DNA from: Deltaproteobacteria bacterium
GTDB lineage: Bacteria; Desulfobacterota; Anaeroferrophillalia; Anaeroferrophillales; Tharpellaceae
Assembly: GCA_030595135.1 (NCBI GenBank)
Contig: JAUVDU010000011.1
Coordinates: 1-12,262 of the forward strand
Direction: 5' to 3'
DNA: 12,262 nt
A program made the translations under genes and the position numbers. Below are positions 1 to 10,245 of this stretch, piece by piece. The notes beneath the pieces are model-generated. The model was not told where the DNA came from and did not search any database. It saw only the letters and a program-made list of their open reading frames with translations. Each line of letters begins with the position of its first letter. Position 1 is the first letter of the stretch.

Positions 1-30
1 AAAAAGGCCGGGTAAATTCCCGGCCTTTTC
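1..30. terminator. Bidirectional rho-independent terminator
   Basis: A perfect 7-bp stem (GGCCGGG at 6-12, CCCGGCC at 19-25) encloses the loop TAAATT. It is flanked by an A5 run on the left and TTTTCTTT on the right, so either strand gives a GC stem followed by a U-run. On the minus strand it lies about 30 bases after the stop of the universal stress protein gene and probably ends the TRAP-Usp transcript. It may also end a plus-strand or convergent transcript from outside the window. Confidence 0.9.
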
Positions 31-55
31 TTTAACGCAATTAATCACTACCTCT

Positions 56-484
56 TCAGCGAATCAGCAACACCGGAACATGGCACTCCTGAACGACTTT
101 ATTGGCAACTGAACCAAACATCAGATTGGATAGTTTTCCACTTCCATTGGGCGAAATAAAGACAAAATCGACCCCCTCTTTCGCGGCTACCTGACAAATC
201 ATCTCCGCCGGGTTACCTCGTTCCAATCTGGTGTCGGCCAGAACTCCGGCCTTATCGAGTTCCTGGCGATGGCGTTCAACCACTTTCTCACAATGGCCGA
301 TTCTTTGCGCGGTAATGCTTTCGAGTTGAGCCTGCTGAAAGCCATGATACTCAAGTTGAGATAAAGGTACAACAATCAACAAAGTTACCGACATCGGAAT
401 CTGCTCTTTCATTTTGATAATATATTGCAAAGTTCGATGCGCAGCTACGGAATCATCAACCGGGACTAATACTCGTACAGTCAT
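56..484 (-). CDS. Universal stress protein, UspA family
   Basis: A cytoplasmic 142-residue single-domain Usp, the usual length for the family. The N-terminus has the beta-1 strand and acidic loop (VLVPVDDS, Asp10/Asp11) and the C-terminus ends in the typical PVLLIR strand. The ATP-binding loop is close to the MJ0577 pattern G-2x-G-9x-G(S/T): Gly114, nine residues, then Gly124-Ser125 followed by VANKVV. The first glycine of the pattern is Ser111, so ATP binding is likely but not certain. The start ATG has a good Shine-Dalgarno GGAG (complement of 493-496), 8 bases upstream. The gene is last in the dctPQM direction, 169 bases after dctM. Usp genes next to TRAP operons are known; in Halomonas elongata the Usp TeaD binds ATP and tunes the ectoine transporter TeaABC. 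A similar modulatory role here is inferred from position. Confidence 0.93.
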   Translation of the reverse strand: MTVRVLVPVDDSVAAHRTLQYIIKMKEQIPMSVTLLIVVPLSQLEYHGFQQAQLESITAQRIGHCEKVVERHRQELDKAGVLADTRLERGNPAEMICQVAAKEGVDFVFISPNGSGKLSNLMFGSVANKVVQECHVPVLLIR

Positions 485-653
485 ATTTTTATCTCCAAAT
501 CAAAATCATATTTAGAAAAAAGGTAACAATTCAGATACCGTTTGCAAACTGCCAGCAATGACCCCGTTTATGAGAGCGAAGCAAAGTTCGCCGCTATTTG
601 CTGCAGCTTTATGGCGGACACATGAATAGTTACGAAAAAAGTTAAACTATCAA
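485..653. other. Gap between dctM and the stress protein gene
   Basis: This 169-base stretch has no convincing ORF and no terminator with a U-run, so read-through from dctM is plausible. It holds a short hairpin (GCGAA 576-580 with TTCGC 587-591, 6-base loop) and a perfect 10-bp palindrome GTTTGCAAAC at 540-549. A minus-strand TATGAT (complement of 505-510) resembles a -10 box but has no good -35, and its predicted start would fall almost on the Shine-Dalgarno. An internal promoter is therefore possible but weak. Confidence 0.4.
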
Positions 654-1943
654 TCAAGGCCCGTAAAACAGTCTTGGCAGAAAGAGAACCAAATCAGCCC
701 AGTAAGTCAAAACCAACAATATAGCTATCTGGATAGCCAAGAAAGGCATCACCGCCTGGGTTACATAGATCAACCCCCGGTTGACCAGAGCCCCGGTAAT
801 ATAGAGACTGACCCCGAGCGGCGGCGTACAATAGCCGATACCTAAGTTAACCGTCATCAGGAGACCAAAATGGAGTGAGCTGATGCCGTATTCCGGTAAA
901 ATCGGTAAAAGGATCGGAGCCAGGATTAACGTTGCTGAAATAATATCCATGAACATGCCGACAACCAACAACATCATGTTGACAATCAACAAAAATGCCC
1001 AGGCCGAATGCACCTGACTGACAACTGCCTCGGCAATCATTAACGGAATCTGTTCCAGAGTTAGATAACGACCAAAAGTTGTCGCCCCGGCCACAATAAT
1101 CAAAAGGGTTGCCGAAGTTATCGCCGAAGAGACCACCACGCCTTTAACTGCGGAGTACTTCATGTCTTTATGAATAAAGAGCTCCACGACAAAGGCGTAG
1201 ACACAAGCCACAACCGCCGCTTCATTGGCCGTAAAGACCCCGGAAAAAATCCCGCCAAAGATAATAACCGGCAACATCAAGGCCCAGAAACCTTCGCGGA
1301 GAACCACAATCAACTCCTTAAATGTAGGAGCCGGAGATCGTTTAAAATTCCGATTTCGACAGTAGAAATAGGAGTAGAGCGACATCCCCACAATAATCAT
1401 AAAGCCGGGAACAAAACCGGTCATAAAGAGGGCTGCCAGAGAATCGTTACTGACCATCGAATAGAGAATCATCGAAATACTGGGAGGAATAATGACCCCT
1501 AAGATCGGCGCCGTGGTCATGATCCCGACACTGAATTTTTCGTCGTACTGATTCTCCATCAACGCCGGAATCATAAAGCCACCGATCGCAACCACGGTGG
1601 CGACCGTCGATCCGGAGATGGCACCGAACATACCACAGGCAAGCACTCCGGCCATGGCCAGACCACCCGGGAAAAATCCGACAACCGCATTAGCGACCTT
1701 GATCAGCTTATGGACAATTGAACCCGACGTCATGATATTGCCGCAGAGGATAAAAAAGAGCACCACAACCAGGGCAAAATTATCCATACTGCGAAACAGG
1801 GTTTGAGCCAGCATCAAAATCGGCATATCGGTAAAATAGACAAACCCTAAGATGCTGGTAAAAAAGAGGGACATGAAGACCGGAATCGTGGCCCCCAGAC
1901 AACCGAGCAGACAGAGGATTATAATAATATAAGCGCTATCCAT
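654..1943 (-). CDS. dctM: TRAP transporter large permease, DctM family
   Basis: This is the 429-residue ion-coupled membrane subunit of a tripartite ATP-independent periplasmic transporter. It is almost entirely hydrophobic, consistent with about 12 membrane segments and helical hairpins, and is of usual family length. Family signatures are clear. The first half has GAISGSTVAT (about 107-116), IGGFMIPALM, a YDEKF segment and LGVIIPPS (148-155). The second half has FTANEAAVVACVYA (237-250), GMFMDIISATLILAPILLPI (329-348) and the TPPLG motif (373-377). The duplicated Gly-Ser and PP loops are where Na+ sites lie in characterised members. The start ATG lies 2 bases after the dctQ stop, with an AAAGG Shine-Dalgarno inside the end of dctQ, implying translational coupling. 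The substrate cannot be read from this subunit. Confidence 0.96.
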   Translation of the reverse strand: MDSAYIIIILCLLGCLGATIPVFMSLFFTSILGFVYFTDMPILMLAQTLFRSMDNFALVVVLFFILCGNIMTSGSIVHKLIKVANAVVGFFPGGLAMAGVLACGMFGAISGSTVATVVAIGGFMIPALMENQYDEKFSVGIMTTAPILGVIIPPSISMILYSMVSNDSLAALFMTGFVPGFMIIVGMSLYSYFYCRNRNFKRSPAPTFKELIVVLREGFWALMLPVIIFGGIFSGVFTANEAAVVACVYAFVVELFIHKDMKYSAVKGVVVSSAITSATLLIIVAGATTFGRYLTLEQIPLMIAEAVVSQVHSAWAFLLIVNMMLLVVGMFMDIISATLILAPILLPILPEYGISSLHFGLLMTVNLGIGYCTPPLGVSLYITGALVNRGLIYVTQAVMPFLAIQIAILLVLTYWADLVLFLPRLFYGP

Positions 1944-1945
1944 TA

Positions 1946-2434
1946 TTAAACCTTTTGCCCGGTGAAATCTTCCCAGATCACCATAAGAGTTCTAATTATC
2001 ATCATCCCCCCCATAAGCGGGAGTATCGCATAGAGAAAGACCAACGGAATCTCCAGAATAATTGTCTTCTGATGGGTCTCATATTGCAACATTGCCATCT
2101 GCCAACCCAAATAGCTAATCAGAGCACTATACCCTAAGGTACAAATATTACTGAAATAGTCGAGCGGTTTTTTCAAGAAAGGAACAATCTGCGGAAGCGC
2201 ATCAATCCTGATCATAGAGCGATTTTTCAAAGCCGCCGAGCAGCCAATGAAAGTAGTAAAGATTATAATTTCGCGAATAAGCTCTTCCGACCAGGCCAGT
2301 GAATAATGAATCGTGTAGCGCAAGACAACATTGACAAAGAGGGTAACCAACCCCACCATTACGGCAATGAAGATGCTCCACTCTTCAAAAAATGTGAATA
2401 TTTTGTCTATAAATTTAAAACTTTTGGCGATCAT
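1946..2434 (-). CDS. dctQ: TRAP transporter small permease, DctQ family
   Basis: This 162-residue small integral membrane subunit pairs with DctM in the inner membrane and helps dock the loaded binding protein. Four hydrophobic segments are visible, roughly residues 19-40, 53-72, 93-113 and 127-150. The conserved DctQ block LAWSEELIREIIIFTTFIG (from about 46) is present: Trp48 and Glu50/Glu51 lie at the start of helix 2, followed by a basic loop (KNRSMIRID). Length and topology are typical for a non-fused DctQ. The Shine-Dalgarno (TAGGTAAG) is weak and distant compared with that of dctP, which fits lower expression of the membrane subunits. It lies between a strong intercistronic hairpin and dctM. 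Confidence 0.92.
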   Translation of the reverse strand: MIAKSFKFIDKIFTFFEEWSIFIAVMVGLVTLFVNVVLRYTIHYSLAWSEELIREIIIFTTFIGCSAALKNRSMIRIDALPQIVPFLKKPLDYFSNICTLGYSALISYLGWQMAMLQYETHQKTIILEIPLVFLYAILPLMGGMMIIRTLMVIWEDFTGQKV

Positions 2435-2502
2435 AACAATCTTACCTATTTTCGGTCAGACACTAACTCTAAAGATAAACCAACTAACCCCTTAACGAAG
2501 AA

Positions 2503-2531
2503 GGAGCCGGAAGCTCTTTGCTTCCGGCTCC
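2503..2531 (-). promoter_or_regulatory. Strong intercistronic hairpin between dctP and dctQ
   Basis: A perfect 11-bp stem (GGAGCCGGAAG at 2503-2513, CTTCCGGCTCC at 2521-2531) with a 7-base loop sits 17 bases after the dctP stop and about 70 bases before dctQ. In the direction of transcription the stem is followed by TTCTTCG rather than a clean U-run, so full termination is unlikely. The better reading is partial termination or a 3' stability structure that shields dctP mRNA from exonucleases. Either would yield more binding protein than permease, a common need in binding-protein transport operons. Confidence 0.8.
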
Positions 2532-2547
2532 CGCCTTAAACCATTAA

Positions 2548-3615
2548 TTAATAATCAAGGGTTCGTTTATAGCCCATAAGATCCTGAACTTTTTTCAGGT
2601 AATCGGCACCGATTTTACCGGCCCACTCTTTATGAACTTTGTCACCTTTAACGCGCAAGGTTTCCATCTCATTTGCCGGCAGTTCGTAAAAACTGATACC
2701 GGCGGCTTTAGCCTTGGCGATCTGATCGCCCTCCTGCTTGCGAGTCAGAACCCGAGTTTTAGCACACTCTTCGTGGATGACATCAAGCAGAACTTTCTGC
2801 AGATCGGCTGGCAGTGAATTATAGAACTTTTCGTTAACCAGGAAAATGAAGAGACCTTGAGCATAATTGATCTTGGTGAAGTTTTTACAGACTTCAAATT
2901 TTTTCGTGATATTACAGACAATCGGTGTATGATCGAGGCCGGTAATAACCTTCTGCTTCAAAGAGATCGAAACATCGGGCCAAGGCATAACTACCGGATG
3001 CAGGCCCCACTCTTTATAAAGAGTACGTTGCACTGCGGCTTCGGCAATACGAAATTTCACATCTTTGGCATCGGCTAAGCTTTTAACCGGATCGACAGTC
3101 GCCCAACCGTAGTTACCATAACCGGTGATATCGACACCCATAATGCCCTGATGCTTCATTCCATCCATAAAATACTGCCAATACTCGCTGCCGATATATT
3201 TATCGAGTTTATCGAAGGAGTTGATCAAGAAAGGAAGATTGATGATACCCATACGAGGAGCAAGATTGGTTACCGCTACGGATGAACAGAGCATACCCTG
3301 TACCGTATTGGTTTTCAGCATATTCAGAACTTCGACTTCGCCGCCCAGCTGATGCAGGGGATAATATTTCAGAGCGATCTGTCCATTACTGCGCTCCCAC
3401 AAAGCGTTACGCACCCGGTAACCGGCCGCCACACCTTCAATAACGGGGTGAGAAATATTGGAAACCTTCATGACATATTTAGCTTTTGACATATCAACGG
3501 TAGATTTCCATTTGGCCAAAGGATTCTTTTTCTTCCCGGCCGCCATGACCGCTGATGAACAAGCCATCATAACAATTAACACCAGAACCAGCACGCGCAT
3601 ACATCTTTTCTTCAT
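2548..3615 (-). CDS. dctP: TRAP transporter solute-binding protein, DctP family
   Basis: This 355-residue periplasmic receptor captures the substrate, probably a carboxylate, and delivers it to DctQM. The N-terminus is a signal peptide: MKKRCMR, a hydrophobic core at about 8-18, and a likely signal peptidase I site after AVMA (about residue 25). Cys19 in MMAC resembles a lipobox, but with Met at -3 it is a poor one. The mature protein carries the DctP fold signatures: the early-strand segment YVMKVSN, HQLGGEVEVLNMLKTN around 88-104, and DVKFRI with Arg189 at the position of the conserved carboxylate-binding arginine. The helix/strand block PVVMPWPDVSISLKQKVITG and GLDHTP follow. Length is slightly above the usual 320-340 because of the signal and a Lys-rich linker (GKKKNPLAKWK). 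It is the first gene of the unit, with the best ribosome-binding site and a sigma-54-type promoter. The ligand is unknown. Confidence 0.95.
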   Translation of the reverse strand: MKKRCMRVLVLVLIVMMACSSAVMAAGKKKNPLAKWKSTVDMSKAKYVMKVSNISHPVIEGVAAGYRVRNALWERSNGQIALKYYPLHQLGGEVEVLNMLKTNTVQGMLCSSVAVTNLAPRMGIINLPFLINSFDKLDKYIGSEYWQYFMDGMKHQGIMGVDITGYGNYGWATVDPVKSLADAKDVKFRIAEAAVQRTLYKEWGLHPVVMPWPDVSISLKQKVITGLDHTPIVCNITKKFEVCKNFTKINYAQGLFIFLVNEKFYNSLPADLQKVLLDVIHEECAKTRVLTRKQEGDQIAKAKAAGISFYELPANEMETLRVKGDKVHKEWAGKIGADYLKKVQDLMGYKRTLDY

Positions 3616-3620
3616 TGTCG

Positions 3621-3628
3621 TCCCCCTT
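3621..3628 (-). promoter_or_regulatory. Strong ribosome-binding site of dctP
   Basis: On the minus strand AAGGGGGA precedes the dctP ATG by 5 bases (CGACA). It is much stronger than the sites of dctQ and dctM and supports the chosen start, which also leaves a complete signal peptide. Confidence 0.85.
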
Positions 3629-3650
3629 GCTTTAAGTTACCTAACGAGAA

Positions 3651-3668
3651 TGGCAAGAAAAATGCCAC
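3651..3668 (-). promoter_or_regulatory. Sigma-54 (-24/-12) promoter of the dctP operon
   Basis: The minus strand reads TGGCAT, 5 bases, TTGC, close to the sigma-54 consensus TGGCAC-N5-TTGC. The invariant GG (3666-3665) and GC (3654-3653) are separated by exactly 10 bases. The predicted start, about 12 bases beyond the -12 element, falls near 3641. That gives a leader of about 26 bases containing the strong Shine-Dalgarno. An NtrC-family regulator with an intact GAFTGA motif is encoded about 3 kb away in the divergent unit and is a natural candidate activator. The element is also an inverted repeat (TGGCA...TGCCA), so an operator reading is possible. Facing right, the -12 half would be the poorer ATGC. 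Confidence 0.75.
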
Positions 3669-3690
3669 ACCAACAAAAATAGATTCAAAA

Positions 3691-3727
3691 CAAAATTTTA
3701 CCACTTCACTAAAGTTATAAAATTTTG
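3691..3727. promoter_or_regulatory. Candidate upstream activator site (inverted repeat)
   Basis: CAAAATTTTA and its exact reverse complement TAAAATTTTG lie 17 bases apart, each containing the self-palindrome AAAATTTT. They are at about -50 to -86 relative to the predicted sigma-54 start, near where bacterial enhancer-binding proteins bind. The all-AT composition makes chance occurrence realistic, so this is a weak candidate. Confidence 0.3.
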
Positions 3728-3900
3728 ACTAACAAAATGGGATCTTGCCTTAAACCTAGCGCAGATATAACATAACACTTTTATATAATCAACCCGGAAT
3801 TACTACTAAATCCAACAAATAAAAAAATTAATAAAACTAGATGAGTTATTTTTCCCTATCCCTCAATCAACCTGCGACCAGCTCCTGATTACAATTTTGC

Positions 3901-3929
3901 TTGCTTTTCACCACTCCAACAAGTATTAT
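3901..3929 (+). promoter_or_regulatory. Sigma-70-like promoter for the DUF4390-ntrYX unit
   Basis: TTGCTT (3901-3906) and TATTAT (3924-3929) are spaced by exactly 17 bases; the -10 matches 5 of 6 consensus positions and the -35 matches 3. The predicted start near 3936 would give a leader of about 75 bases before the DUF4390 gene, containing a GGATTT/AAATCC inverted repeat. It is the best rightward promoter in the gap. Confidence 0.55.
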
Positions 3930-4011
3930 AGAAGATAATTTATGGATTTGAATAAAATCCGCCAAAACGTTGTAATCAAAAGACAAAAACACTTCGCAGA
4001 GATATTAAACG

Positions 4012-4674
4012 ATGCCCGGAATCACGACAGCAGCAAAAAAACTCAGCCTCTGCCTGCTCATCATGATCATTCCCGTTCAGGCTTTCATCCCAATTGAGAG
4101 CAAATTACATGCCGCTGACAAAAGACAAATAGAGTTTGCCGCCGACCACCCTCCCTACCTCGAAGACTTTGTCATGAGCTCAGAAAAAAAACAGATAACC
4201 TTATCATTAAAGGTAGCCAACCCTTTTGACCATGAAATAAAATCTTTACTATTAAACGGCGTCTCACAAAAAATATCCCTAACTATAAAGGTTAAAGTGA
4301 ACAGAATTAACCTTTATCTGGTTAAATTCAACCGGGAAATTGAAAACACCACCTACATCCATGAGATTGAATATGATAATCTAAAAAAGCTTTTTACTGT
4401 GAGCATACACCCCGACGCAAAACCCATTGAAACTACCTCGTATAAAGAGGCGATCCAAATAGCCACACAATTTAAAGCTCTCACGCTACTCAACAAAAAC
4501 CAGTTGGAACAAAATAAAAGCTATCAGGTTGACGCCCGAACCGAAATCAGAAAAGTACGTCTTCCCTTCCATCTTGAATACCTGTTCTTCTTCCTCTCGG
4601 CCTGGGATCGCAAGAGCAATAATTATACAATAGATATCCCTGAACGCCTGATCACCGAAACCCTCAAGAGATAA
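4012..4674 (+). CDS. DUF4390 family exported protein
   Basis: A 220-residue protein with a secretory N-terminus: AAKK, then a hydrophobic core at about 11-26, with a possible cleavage site after VQA (24) or LHA (34). The rest is hydrophilic with alternating beta-strand-like stretches (QITLSLKVANPF, ISLTIKVKVNRINLYLVKF, YIHEIEYDNLKKLFTV). The C-terminal block KVRLPFHLEYLFFFLSAW (181-198) resembles the LP...W ending of DUF4390. I assign that family from this pattern and from context: DUF4390 genes commonly sit directly before NtrY-type kinases. Function is unknown; an envelope partner or signal input for the kinase is an inference. An in-frame stop at 4006-4008 fixes the start as this ATG, although its Shine-Dalgarno is poor. 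The gene is AT-richer than its downstream neighbours, and the next gene starts 2 bases after its stop. Confidence 0.75.
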   Translation: MPGITTAAKKLSLCLLIMIIPVQAFIPIESKLHAADKRQIEFAADHPPYLEDFVMSSEKKQITLSLKVANPFDHEIKSLLLNGVSQKISLTIKVKVNRINLYLVKFNREIENTTYIHEIEYDNLKKLFTVSIHPDAKPIETTSYKEAIQIATQFKALTLLNKNQLEQNKSYQVDARTEIRKVRLPFHLEYLFFFLSAWDRKSNNYTIDIPERLITETLKR

Positions 4675-4676
4675 CC

Positions 4677-6931
4677 TTGCCTTCATACTCTCCCAAAAAT
4701 AGTCAGGAAATCAAAAAACTCGCCAACAAGGATCATAAACGACGGCGGCGAGAGCTGATTATTATCATCATCCTGACGGTTATTATAAGCGCCCTCTTCT
4801 ACGTTGAAATGAACCTGCCCAACTTGCCAACCGATCTCCCGATCCTCGGCAATGTTGTGGTTTTTGCCCTGATCAACATCAATATAATCCTCCTGCTGCT
4901 CTTAATTTTTCTCATTCTACGCAACCTTCTCAAATTGCTCATGGAGAGAAAACGAAAAATTGTCGGCTTTCGCCTGCGGACTAAGCTGGTTGTCGCCTTC
5001 ATCTCGCTTTCACTCTTTCCGACAATCCTCCTCTTTGTTACCGCTACCGGATTTATCCGCTTCAGTCTCGACAACTGGTTCTCCTCCAACTTCGAAGCCT
5101 CTCTCGACGCCTCCCTGATTGTCGCTCAGGAGTACTACGACAACCACCGTCAACAAAATCAAATTTTTGCTGCAACTATTGCCACAGAAACCACCCGTAA
5201 AGGATTGATGATCGGCGAACAGGAAAATTTTGTCCAGAAACTTGTCGAGCAGAAACGCGTAGAGTTCTCTTTGGACGCAATCGCCATCATCCCGCAACCC
5301 GGCCCCCCCATAGCTTGCGCCCTCAGCCTCAGTGAGGAACTCAGCAAAGAACAGTTCCAGACAGGCATTGACCTAGGCGACCGTCCCCCACCCCCACCCA
5401 AAGACCGCATCGTCCCTCTTGACGACGGTGGTGCCATGGTTCAAGGTTGGGCTCCGATCTTTTCGGTCTGGCAAGGAGATGAGGTTATCGCTCTGGTGGT
5501 CACCGTAAAATTTATTCCGGCTCCACTCGCCCTACAGATGCAAAACATTTCGGAAAAATACACAGCCTATAAAAAGGCCAAGAATATGGAACTCTACATC
5601 AAGAGCAACTACATTCTGACATTTGTCCTGATTACGGCCCTGATCACCTTTATTTCGATCTGGTTCGGCTTCTATCTGGCTAAAGATATCACGGCTCCGG
5701 TACACGAACTGGCTCTGGCAACCCGGGAAATTGCCGGCGGCAACCTCGATTTCAGCATCGACATGGTCGCCAGTGACGAACTCGGCATCCTCGTTGATTC
5801 GTTCAACAGCATGACCGAAGAGCTCTTAAGGAGTCGAAAAGAGAGCGAGCTCGCCCACCAGGAAATGAGTCGTATCAGCTCAGAACAAGCCCAAAGACGC
5901 CGCTATACCGAAACCATCCTAGAAAACATCAATACCGGCGTCATTGCTCTTGACCGGAGCGGCCGTATCACCACCATAAACCGGGCCGCAGAAAAGATCT
6001 TCGCCTTTTCCGCCGAAGAGGTGCAAGGCGAAAACTACCGAAACATTTTTCACGCGGAACTTATCCAGAAGATTCGTCAATACCTCAAAGAGAGCCAGAA
6101 CGACCCCCATAAAGAGAGCAGTATTGAACTAACCCTGCCTGACCACAACCGCTATATCGCAGTCCATTTCAGCCCCTTCTACAACGAAGCGGAAACCTAC
6201 AGCGGCATGCTCGTTATAATTAATGACATGACCGATCTGGTCAAGGCCCAAAAAACCGTAGCCTGGCGGGAAGTCGCGCGGAGGATTGCCCATGAAATCA
6301 AAAATCCGCTGACCCCAATTGCCCTCTCAGCCCAACGCATTCAACGTAAATACAGCGGCTTAACCGAAGAAGGCGACCAGGTTTTAAAAGATTGCACAAC
6401 CACCATTGTCCGCCAGGTCAACGACCTGAAATCACTGGTTAACGAATTTTCCAGTTTCGCCCGCATGCCCCAGGCCAACCCCACACTGCAGAACCTAAAT
6501 GCGATAATCGAGGAATCTCTCATCCTCTACCGCCAAAGTCACAGCCGGATCAAGTTCACGTTTAAACCGGATTTAAGGATCCCCGATTTCTATCTCGATC
6601 CTGAACAGATGAAGCGGGTCATGACTAATCTCCTCGATAATGCTCTAGCGGCACTGCAAAAAATTGATGACGGGCACATCTGGATTGACAGCAGACTTGA
6701 CAAAAGTCTGGAAATGGTTATTATCGAGCTCAACGACAATGGCCCGGGAATCGACGAAAAAACCCAAGCCCGTCTTTTCGAGCCCTATTTCTCGACCAAA
6801 AAGAGAGGAACCGGCCTCGGGTTGACTATCGTCAAAACCATTATCAACGACCATCGGGGCTTTATCAGGGTGCGCGAAAATCACCTCAAAGGGACTTGTT
6901 TTGTAATCGAATTACCTATTATTAAGAAAAT

Positions 6932-6935
<4 letters not shown>
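4677..6935 (+). CDS. ntrY: NtrY-like transmembrane sensor histidine kinase
   Basis: A 752-residue inner-membrane kinase with the NtrY layout. There are three N-terminal membrane helices (about 26-44, 59-83, 104-127), an extracytoplasmic region (about 128-310) with a PPPPP stretch at 237-241, and helix four (312-335). HAMP (336-388), PAS (about 408-520), HisKA and HATPase_c follow. The phosphoacceptor is His539 in RRIAHEIKNPLTPI. The ATPase has its N-box at NLLDNALAAL (Asn655), G1 at DNGPG (687-691), an F-box around FEPYFST (701-707) and G2 at GTGLG (711-715); all key residues are intact. It should phosphorylate the NtrX-like regulator encoded next, whose start overlaps its stop (ATGA). The start is TTG at 4677, 2 bases after the DUF4390 stop, because the next in-frame ATG (Met45) would cut away helix one. 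A rare start and weak AAGAG site suggest low expression. Confidence 0.93.
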
Positions 6936-10233
<3,298 letters not shown>

Positions 10234-10245
10234 TAATAGGACAAT

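Larger units (their letters stand above)
3669..4011. other. AT-rich divergent regulatory region
   Basis: This stretch separates the minus-strand TRAP unit from the plus-strand DUF4390-NtrYX-Par unit and has no confident gene. Contents: CAAAATTTTA (3691-3700) inverted as TAAAATTTTG (3718-3727), 50-86 bases upstream of the predicted sigma-54 start; TGATTACAA (3886-3894) inverted as TTGTAATCA (3970-3978), flanking the rightward promoter; and GGATTT (3944-3949) with AAATCC (3955-3960) just inside the predicted leader. A 51-codon ORF begins at 3942 but is weakly supported. Confidence 0.6.

Noticed and set aside
505..510. Minus-strand TATGAT as a promoter for the stress protein gene
   Set aside because: No -35 at 16-18 bases, and the implied start falls almost on the Shine-Dalgarno; noted only as a weak possibility.
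1170..1502. 110-codon plus-strand ORF
   Set aside because: Antisense shadow of dctM; basic, low-complexity translation with no hydrophobic or domain pattern.
3561..3598. DctP as a lipoprotein through Cys19
   Set aside because: The MMAC sequence has Met at the -3 position, unlike a good lipobox, and a standard signal peptidase I site follows at AVMA.
3651..3668. The same palindrome read as a rightward sigma-54 promoter
   Set aside because: The -12 half would be ATGC rather than TTGC, and the next plus-strand gene is over 330 bases away.
3784..3789. Perfect TATAAT in the divergent gap
   Set aside because: The hexamer 17 bases upstream (GCAGAT) is not a -35 box, and the AT-rich context makes TATAAT likely by chance.
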